Part shown: one piece after another, positions 1 to 8,296 of the stretch | How the letters are laid out: every line of letters begins with the position of its first letter | Numbering within the stretch: the stretch's first letter is position 1 | Assembly (NCBI GenBank): GCA_944385305.1 | Contig: CALWWS010000186.1 | Location: forward strand, 1 to 8,638 | DNA length: 8,638 bases | DNA from: an uncultured Oscillospiraceae bacterium | Lineage (GTDB): Bacteria > Bacillota > Clostridia > Oscillospirales > Oscillospiraceae | Reading direction: 5' to 3' | Made by a program: the position numbers and the translations under genes | Notes under the pieces: generated by a model | Databases searched by the model: none | Seen by the model: the letters and a program-made list of their open reading frames with translations, nothing else | Told to the model about the DNA's origin: nothing

Positions 1-480
1 CCCGACGAGGTGATCCGTGCCTTTGCCGCCCGCTTTGCCGGGGTGGAGCACCGCATTGAGCTGGTGCGTACCGTGGACGGGGTGCGGTACTACAACGACT
101 CCATCGCCTCCAGCCCCACCCGCACCATCGCCGGTCTGCGCTCTTTCCACCAGAAGGTGATCCTGATCGCGGGGGGCTATGACAAGCACATTCCCTTTGA
201 CCAGCTGGGGCCCGAGGTGGTGGAGCATGTGAAGCTGCTGGTGCTCACCGGCGCCACCGCCCCCAAGATCCGCGCGGCGGTGGAGTCCGCCCCGGGCTAT
301 CAGCCCGGCAAGCCGGAGATTCTGGAGGAGGAGGACTTTACCCAGGCTGTGCTGACCGCCAGGGAGCGGGCTGTCCAGGGGGACGTGGTACTTCTCTCGC
401 CTGCCTGCGCCTCCTTTGACAAGTTCAAGAACTTTATGGAGCGGGGCGCGGCCTTTAAGAAGATTATCTACGAGCTATAA
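1..480 (+). CDS. murD: UDP-N-acetylmuramoyl-L-alanine--D-glutamate ligase MurD, C-terminal part
   Basis: This is the C-terminal 159 residues of MurD, the cytoplasmic Mur ligase that uses ATP to add D-glutamate to UDP-MurNAc-L-alanine during peptidoglycan precursor synthesis. The frame is open from base 1, so the start lies upstream of the window; MurD proteins are usually about 440-460 residues, so roughly the last third is present. Visible motifs (window residue numbers) are YYNDSIASSPTRT at 30-42, the GGYDK loop at 58-62 and LLSPACASFDKFKNF at 131-145, matching the nucleotide/D-Glu-binding C-terminal domain. The stop is TAA at 478-480. Where E. coli MurD has a Lys in its NDSKATN motif, this protein has Ile (residue 35); from memory this NDSIASSP form is common in clostridial MurD. 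The next gene starts 14 bases downstream, suggesting co-transcription. Identification is firm. Confidence 0.95.
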   Translation, partial: PDEVIRAFAARFAGVEHRIELVRTVDGVRYYNDSIASSPTRTIAGLRSFHQKVILIAGGYDKHIPFDQLGPEVVEHVKLLVLTGATAPKIRAAVESAPGYQPGKPEILEEEDFTQAVLTARERAVQGDVVLLSPACASFDKFKNFMERGAAFKKIIYEL

Positions 481-483
481 GGA
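479..483 (+). promoter_or_regulatory. Ribosome binding site supporting a TTG start at 495
   Basis: AAGGA overlaps the murD stop codon and lies 11 bases before TTG 495. The alternative in-frame ATG at 501 would be 17 bases away, which is too far. This is why the TTG is preferred as the start of the first peptidase gene. Confidence 0.55.
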
Positions 484-494
484 TGTGACCTGGT

Positions 495-1532
495 TTGGAA
501 ATGAGGACCGCGCTGGAGCGGCTTTGCGGCCTGTGCGCCCCCTCCGGCTTTGAGGAGCCCGCTGCCCGGGAGGCCGCCCGGCTGCTGGAGCCCCTGATGG
601 ATGAGGTGTACACCGACCGAAACGGAAATGTGATTGGTGTGCGCCGCTGCGGCCGGGAGGGGGCCAAAAGGCTGCTGCTGGACGCCCACCTGGACGAGAT
701 CGGGCTGCTGGTTATTGGGATAGAGGACGGTTTTCTCCGTTTTCGCACCATCGGCGGGGTTGATCCCCGTATGCTGCCCAACCGGGAGGTGACCGTGCTC
801 ACCGACCCGCCCCTCTATGGGGTAGTGGCCTGCATGCCCCCTCACATTCTCAAAGAGGAGGAGCAGGGAAAGTCTATTCCTATTTCCCAGCTGCTGGTGG
901 ATGTGGGCATGAGTCAAGAGCAGGCCCTCCGGGCTGTCCCTGTCGGCACCCCCATGGTATTCCGGGAAGGGTGCGCCCCCCTGGGAGAGAAGCTGCTGTG
1001 CGGCAAGGCCATGGACGACCGGGCCTGCTTTGTCACCCTGCTGCGGGCGGCTGAGCTGCTGCAGGACAGGGATCTGGACGTGGATCTGTACCTCATGGGC
1101 TCCGTGGCGGAGGAGGTGCCCGGCTCCGGGGCCGCCCTGGCGGCCTATGACATCAAGCCCGACTTCTGCGTAGCGGTGGATGTGACCCACGGCCGCACCC
1201 CCGACGCACCCAAGGATCGCACCTTTCCTCTGGGGAGCGGCGCCGCCATCGGCACGGGCCCCAATATGACCCGCTGGATGACCCGGAGACTGGTGGAGAA
1301 GGCGGAGGAGAAGAAGATCCCCTACCGGCTGGAGGTCATGTCCGGGCACTCGGGCACCAACGGCTGGGGGCTGCAGATCAGCCGGGAGGGGGTGGCCACG
1401 GCGGTGGTCTCTCTGCCTTTGAAGTATATGCACAGCCCTGTGGAGACCCTGTGCTTGGAGGATATGGAGCACGTGGCCGCCCTGCTGGCCGCCTTTGTGC
1501 AGGGTCTGGGAGAGGAGGCGGCGGAGGCTTGA
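495..1532 (+). CDS. M42-family metallopeptidase, copy 1 (TET-like aminopeptidase)
   Basis: A 345-residue protein of the peptidase M42 family (cytoplasmic, di-metal, usually large tetrahedral dodecamers that trim amino acids from peptides). The family's metal and catalytic residues are in place: H65 and D67 in AHLDEIG, bridging D174 in KAMDDR, E206/E207 (base and ligand), D229 in AVDVTHG and H313 in YMHSPVE. Two signatures are unusual: the QEE motif reads AEEVPGSGA (Gln replaced by A205), and the usual GGTDAGAI-like segment reads GHSGTNGWGLQ (284-294). The start is TTG 495 or ATG 501, with TTG better placed relative to AAGGA at 479-483. It follows murD by 14 bases and overlaps the next gene by two bases (TTGA at 1529-1532). 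The substrate cannot be told from sequence; older annotations call relatives endoglucanase or glutamyl aminopeptidase. The family call is very secure. Confidence 0.93.
   Translation: MEMRTALERLCGLCAPSGFEEPAAREAARLLEPLMDEVYTDRNGNVIGVRRCGREGAKRLLLDAHLDEIGLLVIGIEDGFLRFRTIGGVDPRMLPNREVTVLTDPPLYGVVACMPPHILKEEEQGKSIPISQLLVDVGMSQEQALRAVPVGTPMVFREGCAPLGEKLLCGKAMDDRACFVTLLRAAELLQDRDLDVDLYLMGSVAEEVPGSGAALAAYDIKPDFCVAVDVTHGRTPDAPKDRTFPLGSGAAIGTGPNMTRWMTRRLVEKAEEKKIPYRLEVMSGHSGTNGWGLQISREGVATAVVSLPLKYMHSPVETLCLEDMEHVAALLAAFVQGLGEEAAEA
1513..1518 (+). promoter_or_regulatory. Ribosome binding site supporting a TTG start at 1529
   Basis: AGGAGG lies inside the end of the first peptidase gene, 10 bases before TTG 1529. 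The open frame extends further upstream to 1451, but that part is out-of-frame copy 1 sequence with no peptidase homology. The homologous N-terminus (KELVKQLCALSG) begins exactly after this TTG. Confidence 0.7.
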
Positions 1533-2554
1533 AGGAGCTTGTAAAACAGCTGTGTGCCCTGAGCGGCGTATCCAGCTTTGAGGATGAGGTGCGTTCCTTT
1601 CTCCGCGCCCAGGCCGAGCCCTATGCCGATGAGATCCGCACCGACGCCCTGGGCAATCTCATTGTCTTCAAGCGGGGCAGCAGGCCCACAGGCAGCCGCC
1701 TGCTGCTGGCCGCCCACATGGATGAGGTGGGCCTGCTTATCCGCCACATCACGGACGAGGGCTATCTGAAGTTCAGCACCGTGGGCGGGATTGACCGCCG
1801 GGTGCTTATCGGCAAGCGGGTCTATGTAGGGCCCGGGCGGGTGAGCGGGGTAATCGGCCTGAAAGCCTACCACCTGGTGTCTGCCGAGGAGGAGAAGAAG
1901 CTGCCCTGGCTAGAGGAGTTTTATATCGACATAGGCGCCAGTGACCGGGAGCAGGCCGAGCAGCTGGTCAGCCTGGGGGACTGCGCCGTCTTTGCGGGGG
2001 ACTGCGTGGAGTTCGGGGACGGTATGCTCAAAGCCAAGGCCCTGGACGACCGGATTGGCTGCGCTGTGATGCTGGAGCTGCTCCGGGAGCCCCTGCCCAT
2101 GGACTGCACCTTTGCCTTTACCGCCCAGGAAGAGGTGGGCTGCCGGGGGGCCTTCGGGGCCGCCTTCTCCGTGCGGCCCGAGATCGCCCTGGTGCTGGAG
2201 ACCACCACAGCCGCCGACCTGGCGGGCGTGGAGGGGCACCGGCAGGTGTGCGCTCCGGGCAAGGGGCCGGTCATCCCCTTTATGGATGGGGCCTCGGTGG
2301 CCAACCGGGAACTGTTTACCATGATGCGGGATCTGGCCGGGGAGCACGGCATCCCCTGGCAGACCAAGCACTATATCGCCGGAGGCAACGACGCCGGGCC
2401 CATCCAGCGTTCCCGGGACGGGGTGCGCACCCTGGTGCTCTCGGCGGCAGTGCGCTATCTCCACGCCCCCCACAGCGTGGCCAGCGTGAGAGATATGGAG
2501 CACATTCTGGGTCTGGCTCGGCTGTTTGTGGACGCCGCGGCCCGGAAGGACTAG
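1529..2554 (+). CDS. M42-family metallopeptidase, copy 2
   Basis: A 341-residue M42 di-metal aminopeptidase, predicted cytoplasmic. Expected active-site residues: H63 and D65 in AAHMDEVG, D173 in KALDDRIG, E201/E202 in TAQEEVGCRGA, and H312 in YLHAPHS. The fifth ligand position is E224 (VLETTTAAD) rather than the Asp of copies 1 and 3. A Glu in an 'LE-x-TT-A-A/G-D' context is, as far as I recall, typical of one M42 subfamily, so it is probably functional. The GGNDAGPIQ segment (285-293) replaces GGTDAGAIH. The start is TTG 1529, chosen because AGGAGG sits at 1513-1518 and because family homology begins there; it overlaps the TGA of copy 1, implying translational coupling. The stop is TAG at 2552-2554. 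The differing signatures suggest a different peptide preference from its neighbours, which is inference. Confidence 0.93.
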   Translation: MKELVKQLCALSGVSSFEDEVRSFLRAQAEPYADEIRTDALGNLIVFKRGSRPTGSRLLLAAHMDEVGLLIRHITDEGYLKFSTVGGIDRRVLIGKRVYVGPGRVSGVIGLKAYHLVSAEEEKKLPWLEEFYIDIGASDREQAEQLVSLGDCAVFAGDCVEFGDGMLKAKALDDRIGCAVMLELLREPLPMDCTFAFTAQEEVGCRGAFGAAFSVRPEIALVLETTTAADLAGVEGHRQVCAPGKGPVIPFMDGASVANRELFTMMRDLAGEHGIPWQTKHYIAGGNDAGPIQRSRDGVRTLVLSAAVRYLHAPHSVASVRDMEHILGLARLFVDAAARKD

Positions 2555-2567
2555 GAGGATACAGAGC

Positions 2568-3575
2568 ATGGAACTGTTGGAGATTTTGCAGACCCTCAAC
2601 GCCTGTCACGGGCCCGCCGGGGACGAGAGGGGAGTGGCGGAGGCCATCCGCCGGCTGGCGCAGCCCTGTGTGGACAGCTGCGCCACCGACGCCATGGGCA
2701 GCCTCATCTGCCATAAGAAAGGCAGCGGAGCAAAAATTCTCTTTGCCGCCCACATGGACACGGTAGGCCTGGTGGTGACCCATATTGACGAGAAAGGCTT
2801 TCTGCGCTTTGGAAAACTGGGCGGCGTGCGCCCCCACAGCCTGCTCCACACTCCGGTGCGCTTTGCCAACGGGGTACGGGGCCTGGTGGCCCTGGACGGC
2901 GGCGCCAGGGAGAAGGAGCTGACCCTGGACGATCTCTACCTGGACATCGGCGCATCGGACGAGAAGCAGGCAGGGGAGCTGGTGCAGGTGGGGGACACCG
3001 CGGTCTTTGACGCCCCGGTAACTGCCCGGGGAGATAGGATTATTTCTCCCTTCCTGGATAACCGCATCTCCTGCGCGGTGCTTCTGCTGGCCATGGAGCG
3101 GCTGTCCGCGTGTGAAAACGACCTGTACTTTGTCTTTACCGCCCAGGAGGAGCTGGGCCTGCGGGGCGCCCGGACGGCGGCCTGGTCCATTGACCCGGAG
3201 TGGGGCATCGCTGTGGACGTTACCGGCACCGACGATGTGCCCGGAGCCAGGCACTCGGCCAGCTGCGCCCTGGGGGGCGGCGCGGGCATCAAGGTGATGG
3301 ACGCCTCGGTGATTGCCCATCCCCGTGTGGTGGAGCGGCTGACCAGGCTGGCGGGGGAGAAGGACATTCCCGTACAGCGGGATGTGATGCGCGCCGGAGG
3401 TACCGACGCCGGGGCCATCCACGTCGCCCGGGGCGGGGTGCCCGCCGGCGGGATCTCCGTTCCCTGCCGCTATATCCACACCCCGGTGGAGATGGTGGAT
3501 CGCCGGGACGTGCAGGCCTGCGTGGATCTGATCTGCGCCTTTGCCCAGGCCCGGATGGCGGAGCCCCAAGAGTAA
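2568..3575 (+). CDS. M42-family metallopeptidase, copy 3
   Basis: A 335-residue M42 aminopeptidase, the copy closest to the canonical motif set: H62/D64 in AHMDTVG, bridging D164 in PFLDNR, E194/E195 in TAQEELGLRGA, D217 in AVDVTG, H304 in RYIHTPVE, and the standard AGGTDAGAIH (276-285). The first position after H-x-D is Thr (HMDT) where the other two copies have Glu (HMDE, HLDE). The start is ATG 2568, with AGGAGG at 2553-2558 overlapping the copy 2 stop and a 9-base spacer; the longer open frame back to 2526 is shadow sequence. The stop is TAA at 3573-3575. The same 23-residue distance between the first Glu of the EE pair and the following acidic ligand occurs in all three copies, supporting tandem duplication followed by divergence. 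Mixed-subunit assemblies are possible but unproven. Confidence 0.94.
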   Translation: MELLEILQTLNACHGPAGDERGVAEAIRRLAQPCVDSCATDAMGSLICHKKGSGAKILFAAHMDTVGLVVTHIDEKGFLRFGKLGGVRPHSLLHTPVRFANGVRGLVALDGGAREKELTLDDLYLDIGASDEKQAGELVQVGDTAVFDAPVTARGDRIISPFLDNRISCAVLLLAMERLSACENDLYFVFTAQEELGLRGARTAAWSIDPEWGIAVDVTGTDDVPGARHSASCALGGGAGIKVMDASVIAHPRVVERLTRLAGEKDIPVQRDVMRAGGTDAGAIHVARGGVPAGGISVPCRYIHTPVEMVDRRDVQACVDLICAFAQARMAEPQE

Positions 3576-3602
3576 AATACAGAGAATGGACTGGTAAGGA
3601 AT

Positions 3603-4853
3603 ATGTCTTTACAGATTAGTGATACCGTGCGCGAGCTGGCCCGTCAGGCCCAGCAGGATGTGGGGGAGCAGTTTGCGCGCATTGACGCCATCGCCGAGGA
3701 GAACACCCGGAAGGTGCTCGCTGCCTTTCAGGAGCACCGGGTGGCGGAGAGCTATTTTGCGGGCACCACAGGCTACGGCTACGACGACATCGGGCGGGAC
3801 AAGCTGGACGAGATCTATGCCCGGATTTTTCAGACAGAGGACGCCCTGGTGCGCATCCAGTTTGTCAACGGCACTCACGCCATCACCTGCGCCCTCTTCG
3901 GTGCCCTGAAGCCGGGGGATATTCTGGTCAGCGCCGTGGGCGCCCCCTACGACACCCTGCTGGGGGTCATCGGCGTCACCGACAAGGGCCGCGGTTCCCT
4001 GCGGGACTACGGGGTGGAGTACCGGCAGGTGGAGCTGGTGAATGACGCTCCCGACCCGGAGGGCTTGGCCCGCGCGGTGGCCGATCCCCGGGTGAAGGCG
4101 GTGCTCATCCAGCGCTCCAAGGGCTACTCCACCCGCTCCTCTCTCTCAGTGGACGAGATAGCCCGGCTGTGCGCCGTGGTGCGCGCCCACAACGACAGCG
4201 CCGCCATCCTGGTGGACAACTGCTACGGTGAGTTCGTGGAGACCAGGGAGCCCACCCAGTTGGGGGCGGATCTGGTGGTGGGCTCTCTCATCAAGAACCC
4301 GGGCGGTGGGCTGGCCCCCACGGGGGGCTATCTGGCCGGCCGGCGGGATCTGATTGAGGCGGCCTCCATGCGCCTGACCACCCCGGGCATTGGCCGGGAG
4401 TGCGGCTGTACCCTGGGCAATAACCGAAGCCTGTACCAAGGCCTCTTCCTGGCGCCCCACACCACCGCCCAGGCGGTGAAGACCGCCGTGTTTGCCGCCC
4501 GGATTATGGAGCTTCTGGGCTACCGCACCGAGCCGGTCTCCACAGCGGTGCGCCACGATATCATTCAGATGATCCACTTCGGCGCCCCCGAGCCCCTCAA
4601 GCGCTTTTGCCGGGGCATCCAGTTCGGCGCGCCGGTGGACTCCTATGTCACCCCCGAGCCGTGGGATATGCCGGGCTACGACTGCCAGGTGATTATGGCC
4701 GCCGGCGCCTTTATTCAGGGCGCCTCCATCGAGCTGTCCTGCGACGCCCCTATGCGGGAGCCCTACACCGCCTATCTCCAGGGCGGGCTGACCTACGAGT
4801 CGGGCAAGGCGGGCATTTTGCTGGCGGTGGAGTCCCTGCTCAGCGGAAAATAG
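3603..4853 (+). CDS. PLP-dependent methionine gamma-lyase / aluminium-resistance family protein
   Basis: A 416-residue fold-type I PLP enzyme of the family annotated 'methionine gamma-lyase family' or 'aluminium resistance protein' (Bacillus YnbB-like, COG4100-type). Family hallmarks: KVLAAFQEHRVAESYFAGTT around 37-56, GYGYDDIGRDKL (57-68), ALVRIQFVNGTHAI (81-94), the Asp that pairs with the PLP pyridine nitrogen in LVDNCYGEF (D205), and the Schiff-base lysine in GSLIKNPGGG (K231). Length matches the family (about 410-425). By homology it should cleave a sulfur amino acid or related beta/gamma-substituted amino acid, but I know of no well-settled substrate for this family. The start is ATG 3603; AAGGA at 3596-3600 is only two bases from the ATG, an unusually tight spacer, yet no better in-frame start exists. 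It lies 27 bases after copy 3, so peptide trimming and amino-acid breakdown may be co-expressed. Confidence 0.9.
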   Translation: MSLQISDTVRELARQAQQDVGEQFARIDAIAEENTRKVLAAFQEHRVAESYFAGTTGYGYDDIGRDKLDEIYARIFQTEDALVRIQFVNGTHAITCALFGALKPGDILVSAVGAPYDTLLGVIGVTDKGRGSLRDYGVEYRQVELVNDAPDPEGLARAVADPRVKAVLIQRSKGYSTRSSLSVDEIARLCAVVRAHNDSAAILVDNCYGEFVETREPTQLGADLVVGSLIKNPGGGLAPTGGYLAGRRDLIEAASMRLTTPGIGRECGCTLGNNRSLYQGLFLAPHTTAQAVKTAVFAARIMELLGYRTEPVSTAVRHDIIQMIHFGAPEPLKRFCRGIQFGAPVDSYVTPEPWDMPGYDCQVIMAAGAFIQGASIELSCDAPMREPYTAYLQGGLTYESGKAGILLAVESLLSGK

Positions 4854-4876
4854 GTGGTAAAACAAGCCGGAGGGCG

Positions 4877-4885
4877 CATAGAGTA
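4877..4885 (+). promoter_or_regulatory. Possible sporulation-type -10 element before yunB
   Basis: CATAGAGTA fits the CATAnnnTA pattern of sigma-K -10 boxes and partly fits sigma-E boxes. No convincing -35 was found at the right distance: an AC dinucleotide at 4862-4863 is only 13 bases upstream. It is reported because it lies in the only gap before a sporulation gene. Confidence 0.2.
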
Positions 4886-4898
4886 CCCCTGAGGGGGT
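4885..4898 (+). other. Small hairpin overlapping the yunB ribosome binding site
   Basis: ACCCC (4885-4889), a TGAG loop, then GGGGT (4894-4898) form a 5 bp inverted repeat. The right arm coincides with the purine-rich stretch that would serve as Shine-Dalgarno for ATG 4906, so it could limit translation. It is short, and no poly-T run follows, so it is not a terminator. Confidence 0.35.
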
Positions 4899-4905
4899 GA
4901 AAGCT

Positions 4906-5601
4906 ATGGCGGTCAGACCGGCTTTTCCCCGCCGTGCCCCGGCGGGAAGGGGGCGGCGGTGGACTTGGGACAGGCTCCGGCGCCTGATCCCCGCCCTGGT
5001 GGGAATTGGGCTGGCCCTTCTGGTCATCCGGTGGGTGGACGCCGGAATCCGGCCGGTACTCAACGAGATGGCCCAGGGGGAGGTACACAACGCCGTGACC
5101 GCTCTGGTCAACGATGCGGTGAGCCGCACTCTGGCGGATGAGGGCGTAAGCTACGAGAGCATGGTGAGCATCCGCACCGACCAGAGCGGCCGGATTACCG
5201 CCATGAGCACTGACTCCGCCAGGCTCAACGGCCTGCGCACCCAGATCCTGGAGGCTGTTTTGGACGGCCTGGAGGAGCTGAATACCGGGGGCCTGGGTAT
5301 TCCCCTGGGCAATCTCACTGGCTTTGCCAGCGCCTCCGGCCTCGGGCCGGAGCTGCCTGTGCAGATCGTCTGGCTGGCCACCCCCAGTGTGGAATTTCAA
5401 AATGAGTTCTCCACGGCGGGGATCAATCAGACCCTGCACAGGATTGTGCTGGAGGTGTCCGTACCCATCCGCATTCTGGTGCCGGGCGGAACAGTGGACA
5501 CCCAGGTGGACAGCCAGATCTGTGCCGCCGAGACGGTCATTGTGGGCGAGGTGCCAGACACCTTCCTGGACTGGCAGAGCGCCGCCTCCCAGGCGCCGTA
5601 A
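4906..5601 (+). CDS. yunB: Sporulation protein YunB
   Basis: A 231-residue protein of the YunB sporulation family. It has a basic N-terminus (many Arg in residues 4-26), one membrane segment at about 27-44 (LIPALVGIGLALLVIRWV) and a presumably extracytoplasmic domain. Recognisable family features are the N-terminal 'P-x-L-N-E-M-A' to 'A-V' stretch after the membrane segment (50-72), VSIRTDQSGRI (87-97), GIPLGNLTG (131-139), SGLGP (144-148), AGINQTLHRI (171-180) and the C-terminal ETVIVGEVPDTF (209-220). In Bacillus, YunB is a sporulation protein of poorly defined biochemical role. I chose ATG 4906 because the G-rich stretch 4893-4899 sits six bases upstream; GTG 4897 would add three residues and has no ribosome site of its own. 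It follows the PLP enzyme by 52 bases. Its presence implies a spore former. Confidence 0.88.
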   Translation: MAVRPAFPRRAPAGRGRRWTWDRLRRLIPALVGIGLALLVIRWVDAGIRPVLNEMAQGEVHNAVTALVNDAVSRTLADEGVSYESMVSIRTDQSGRITAMSTDSARLNGLRTQILEAVLDGLEELNTGGLGIPLGNLTGFASASGLGPELPVQIVWLATPSVEFQNEFSTAGINQTLHRIVLEVSVPIRILVPGGTVDTQVDSQICAAETVIVGEVPDTFLDWQSAASQAP

Positions 5602-5650
5602 GAAAAATGCAAGGAATTCGTAAGATGCCCGGCATGGTCACCTTCCCCGC

Positions 5651-8147
<2,497 letters not shown>

Positions 8148-8155
8148 TCTATGTC

Positions 8156-8194
8156 AAACAGCGCCGGCGGTATCATTCCGCCGGCGCTGTTTTT
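8156..8194 (+). terminator. Intrinsic terminator after ligA
   Basis: A perfect 13 bp GC-rich stem (8158-8170 with 8178-8190) around the 7-base loop TATCATT, extendable by two A-T pairs, ends in a run of five T (8190-8194). It begins about ten bases after the ligA stop and is the only convincing terminator in the window, so it probably ends the murD-to-ligA unit. Confidence 0.93.
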
Positions 8195-8214
8195 GTGCAC
8201 GGGCCGGTTTTCCA

Positions 8215-8243
8215 TTGACAGAAGGGGTGGAATTGCGTATAAT
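8215..8243 (+). promoter_or_regulatory. Consensus sigma-A promoter
   Basis: TTGACA (8215-8220) and TATAAT (8238-8243) are both exact consensus hexamers separated by exactly 17 bases. Transcription would start near 8250, giving an untranslated leader of about 47 bases before ATG 8297. It lies just after the ligA terminator, in the AT-richer gap, and marks the start of a new transcription unit. No obvious operator repeat is seen around it. Confidence 0.92.
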
Positions 8244-8266
8244 ATCGCTCGGCTTAATCATACAAA
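8237..8266 (+). promoter_or_regulatory. Possible overlapping sigma-E-like promoter
   Basis: CATACAAA (8259-8266) differs by one base from the CATACAAT form of sigma-E -10 elements, and GTATAAT (8237-8243), 15 bases upstream, partly resembles a sigma-E -35. It shares bases with the sigma-A -10. This could add mother-cell expression to the leucine-rich-repeat gene, but in an AT-rich leader such a match may be chance. Confidence 0.25.
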
Positions 8267-8284
8267 AATAGTAGGAATTGGGAC

Positions 8285-8289
8285 GAGGA
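8285..8289 (+). promoter_or_regulatory. Ribosome binding site of the leucine-rich-repeat gene
   Basis: GAGGA lies seven bases before ATG 8297 and fixes that codon as the start of the last gene. Confidence 0.8.
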
Positions 8290-8296
8290 ATTTGCC

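Noticed and set aside
468..1472. Long minus-strand open frame opposite peptidase copy 1
   Set aside because: It mirrors a gene with strong homology on the other strand; its translation is rich in Gly, His, Gln and Pro without any domain. Such frames are expected opposite GC-rich genes.
1451..1528. Upstream extension of peptidase copy 2
   Set aside because: The 26 extra residues are Gly/Arg-rich out-of-frame copy 1 sequence; homology and the AGGAGG point to TTG 1529.
2316..3569. 417-codon minus-strand frame opposite copies 2 and 3
   Set aside because: No recognisable motif, composition typical of an antisense shadow, and it covers the whole of a conserved peptidase gene.
3586..3597. Three-codon ATG-GAC-TGG-TAA frame as a leader peptide
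   Set aside because: Too short and without a ribosome site of its own; most likely chance.
495..4853. A defence or toxin-antitoxin system in the peptidase/PLP block
   Set aside because: All four proteins match ordinary metabolic enzyme families with intact catalytic residues; there is no nuclease, sensor or mobile-element context.
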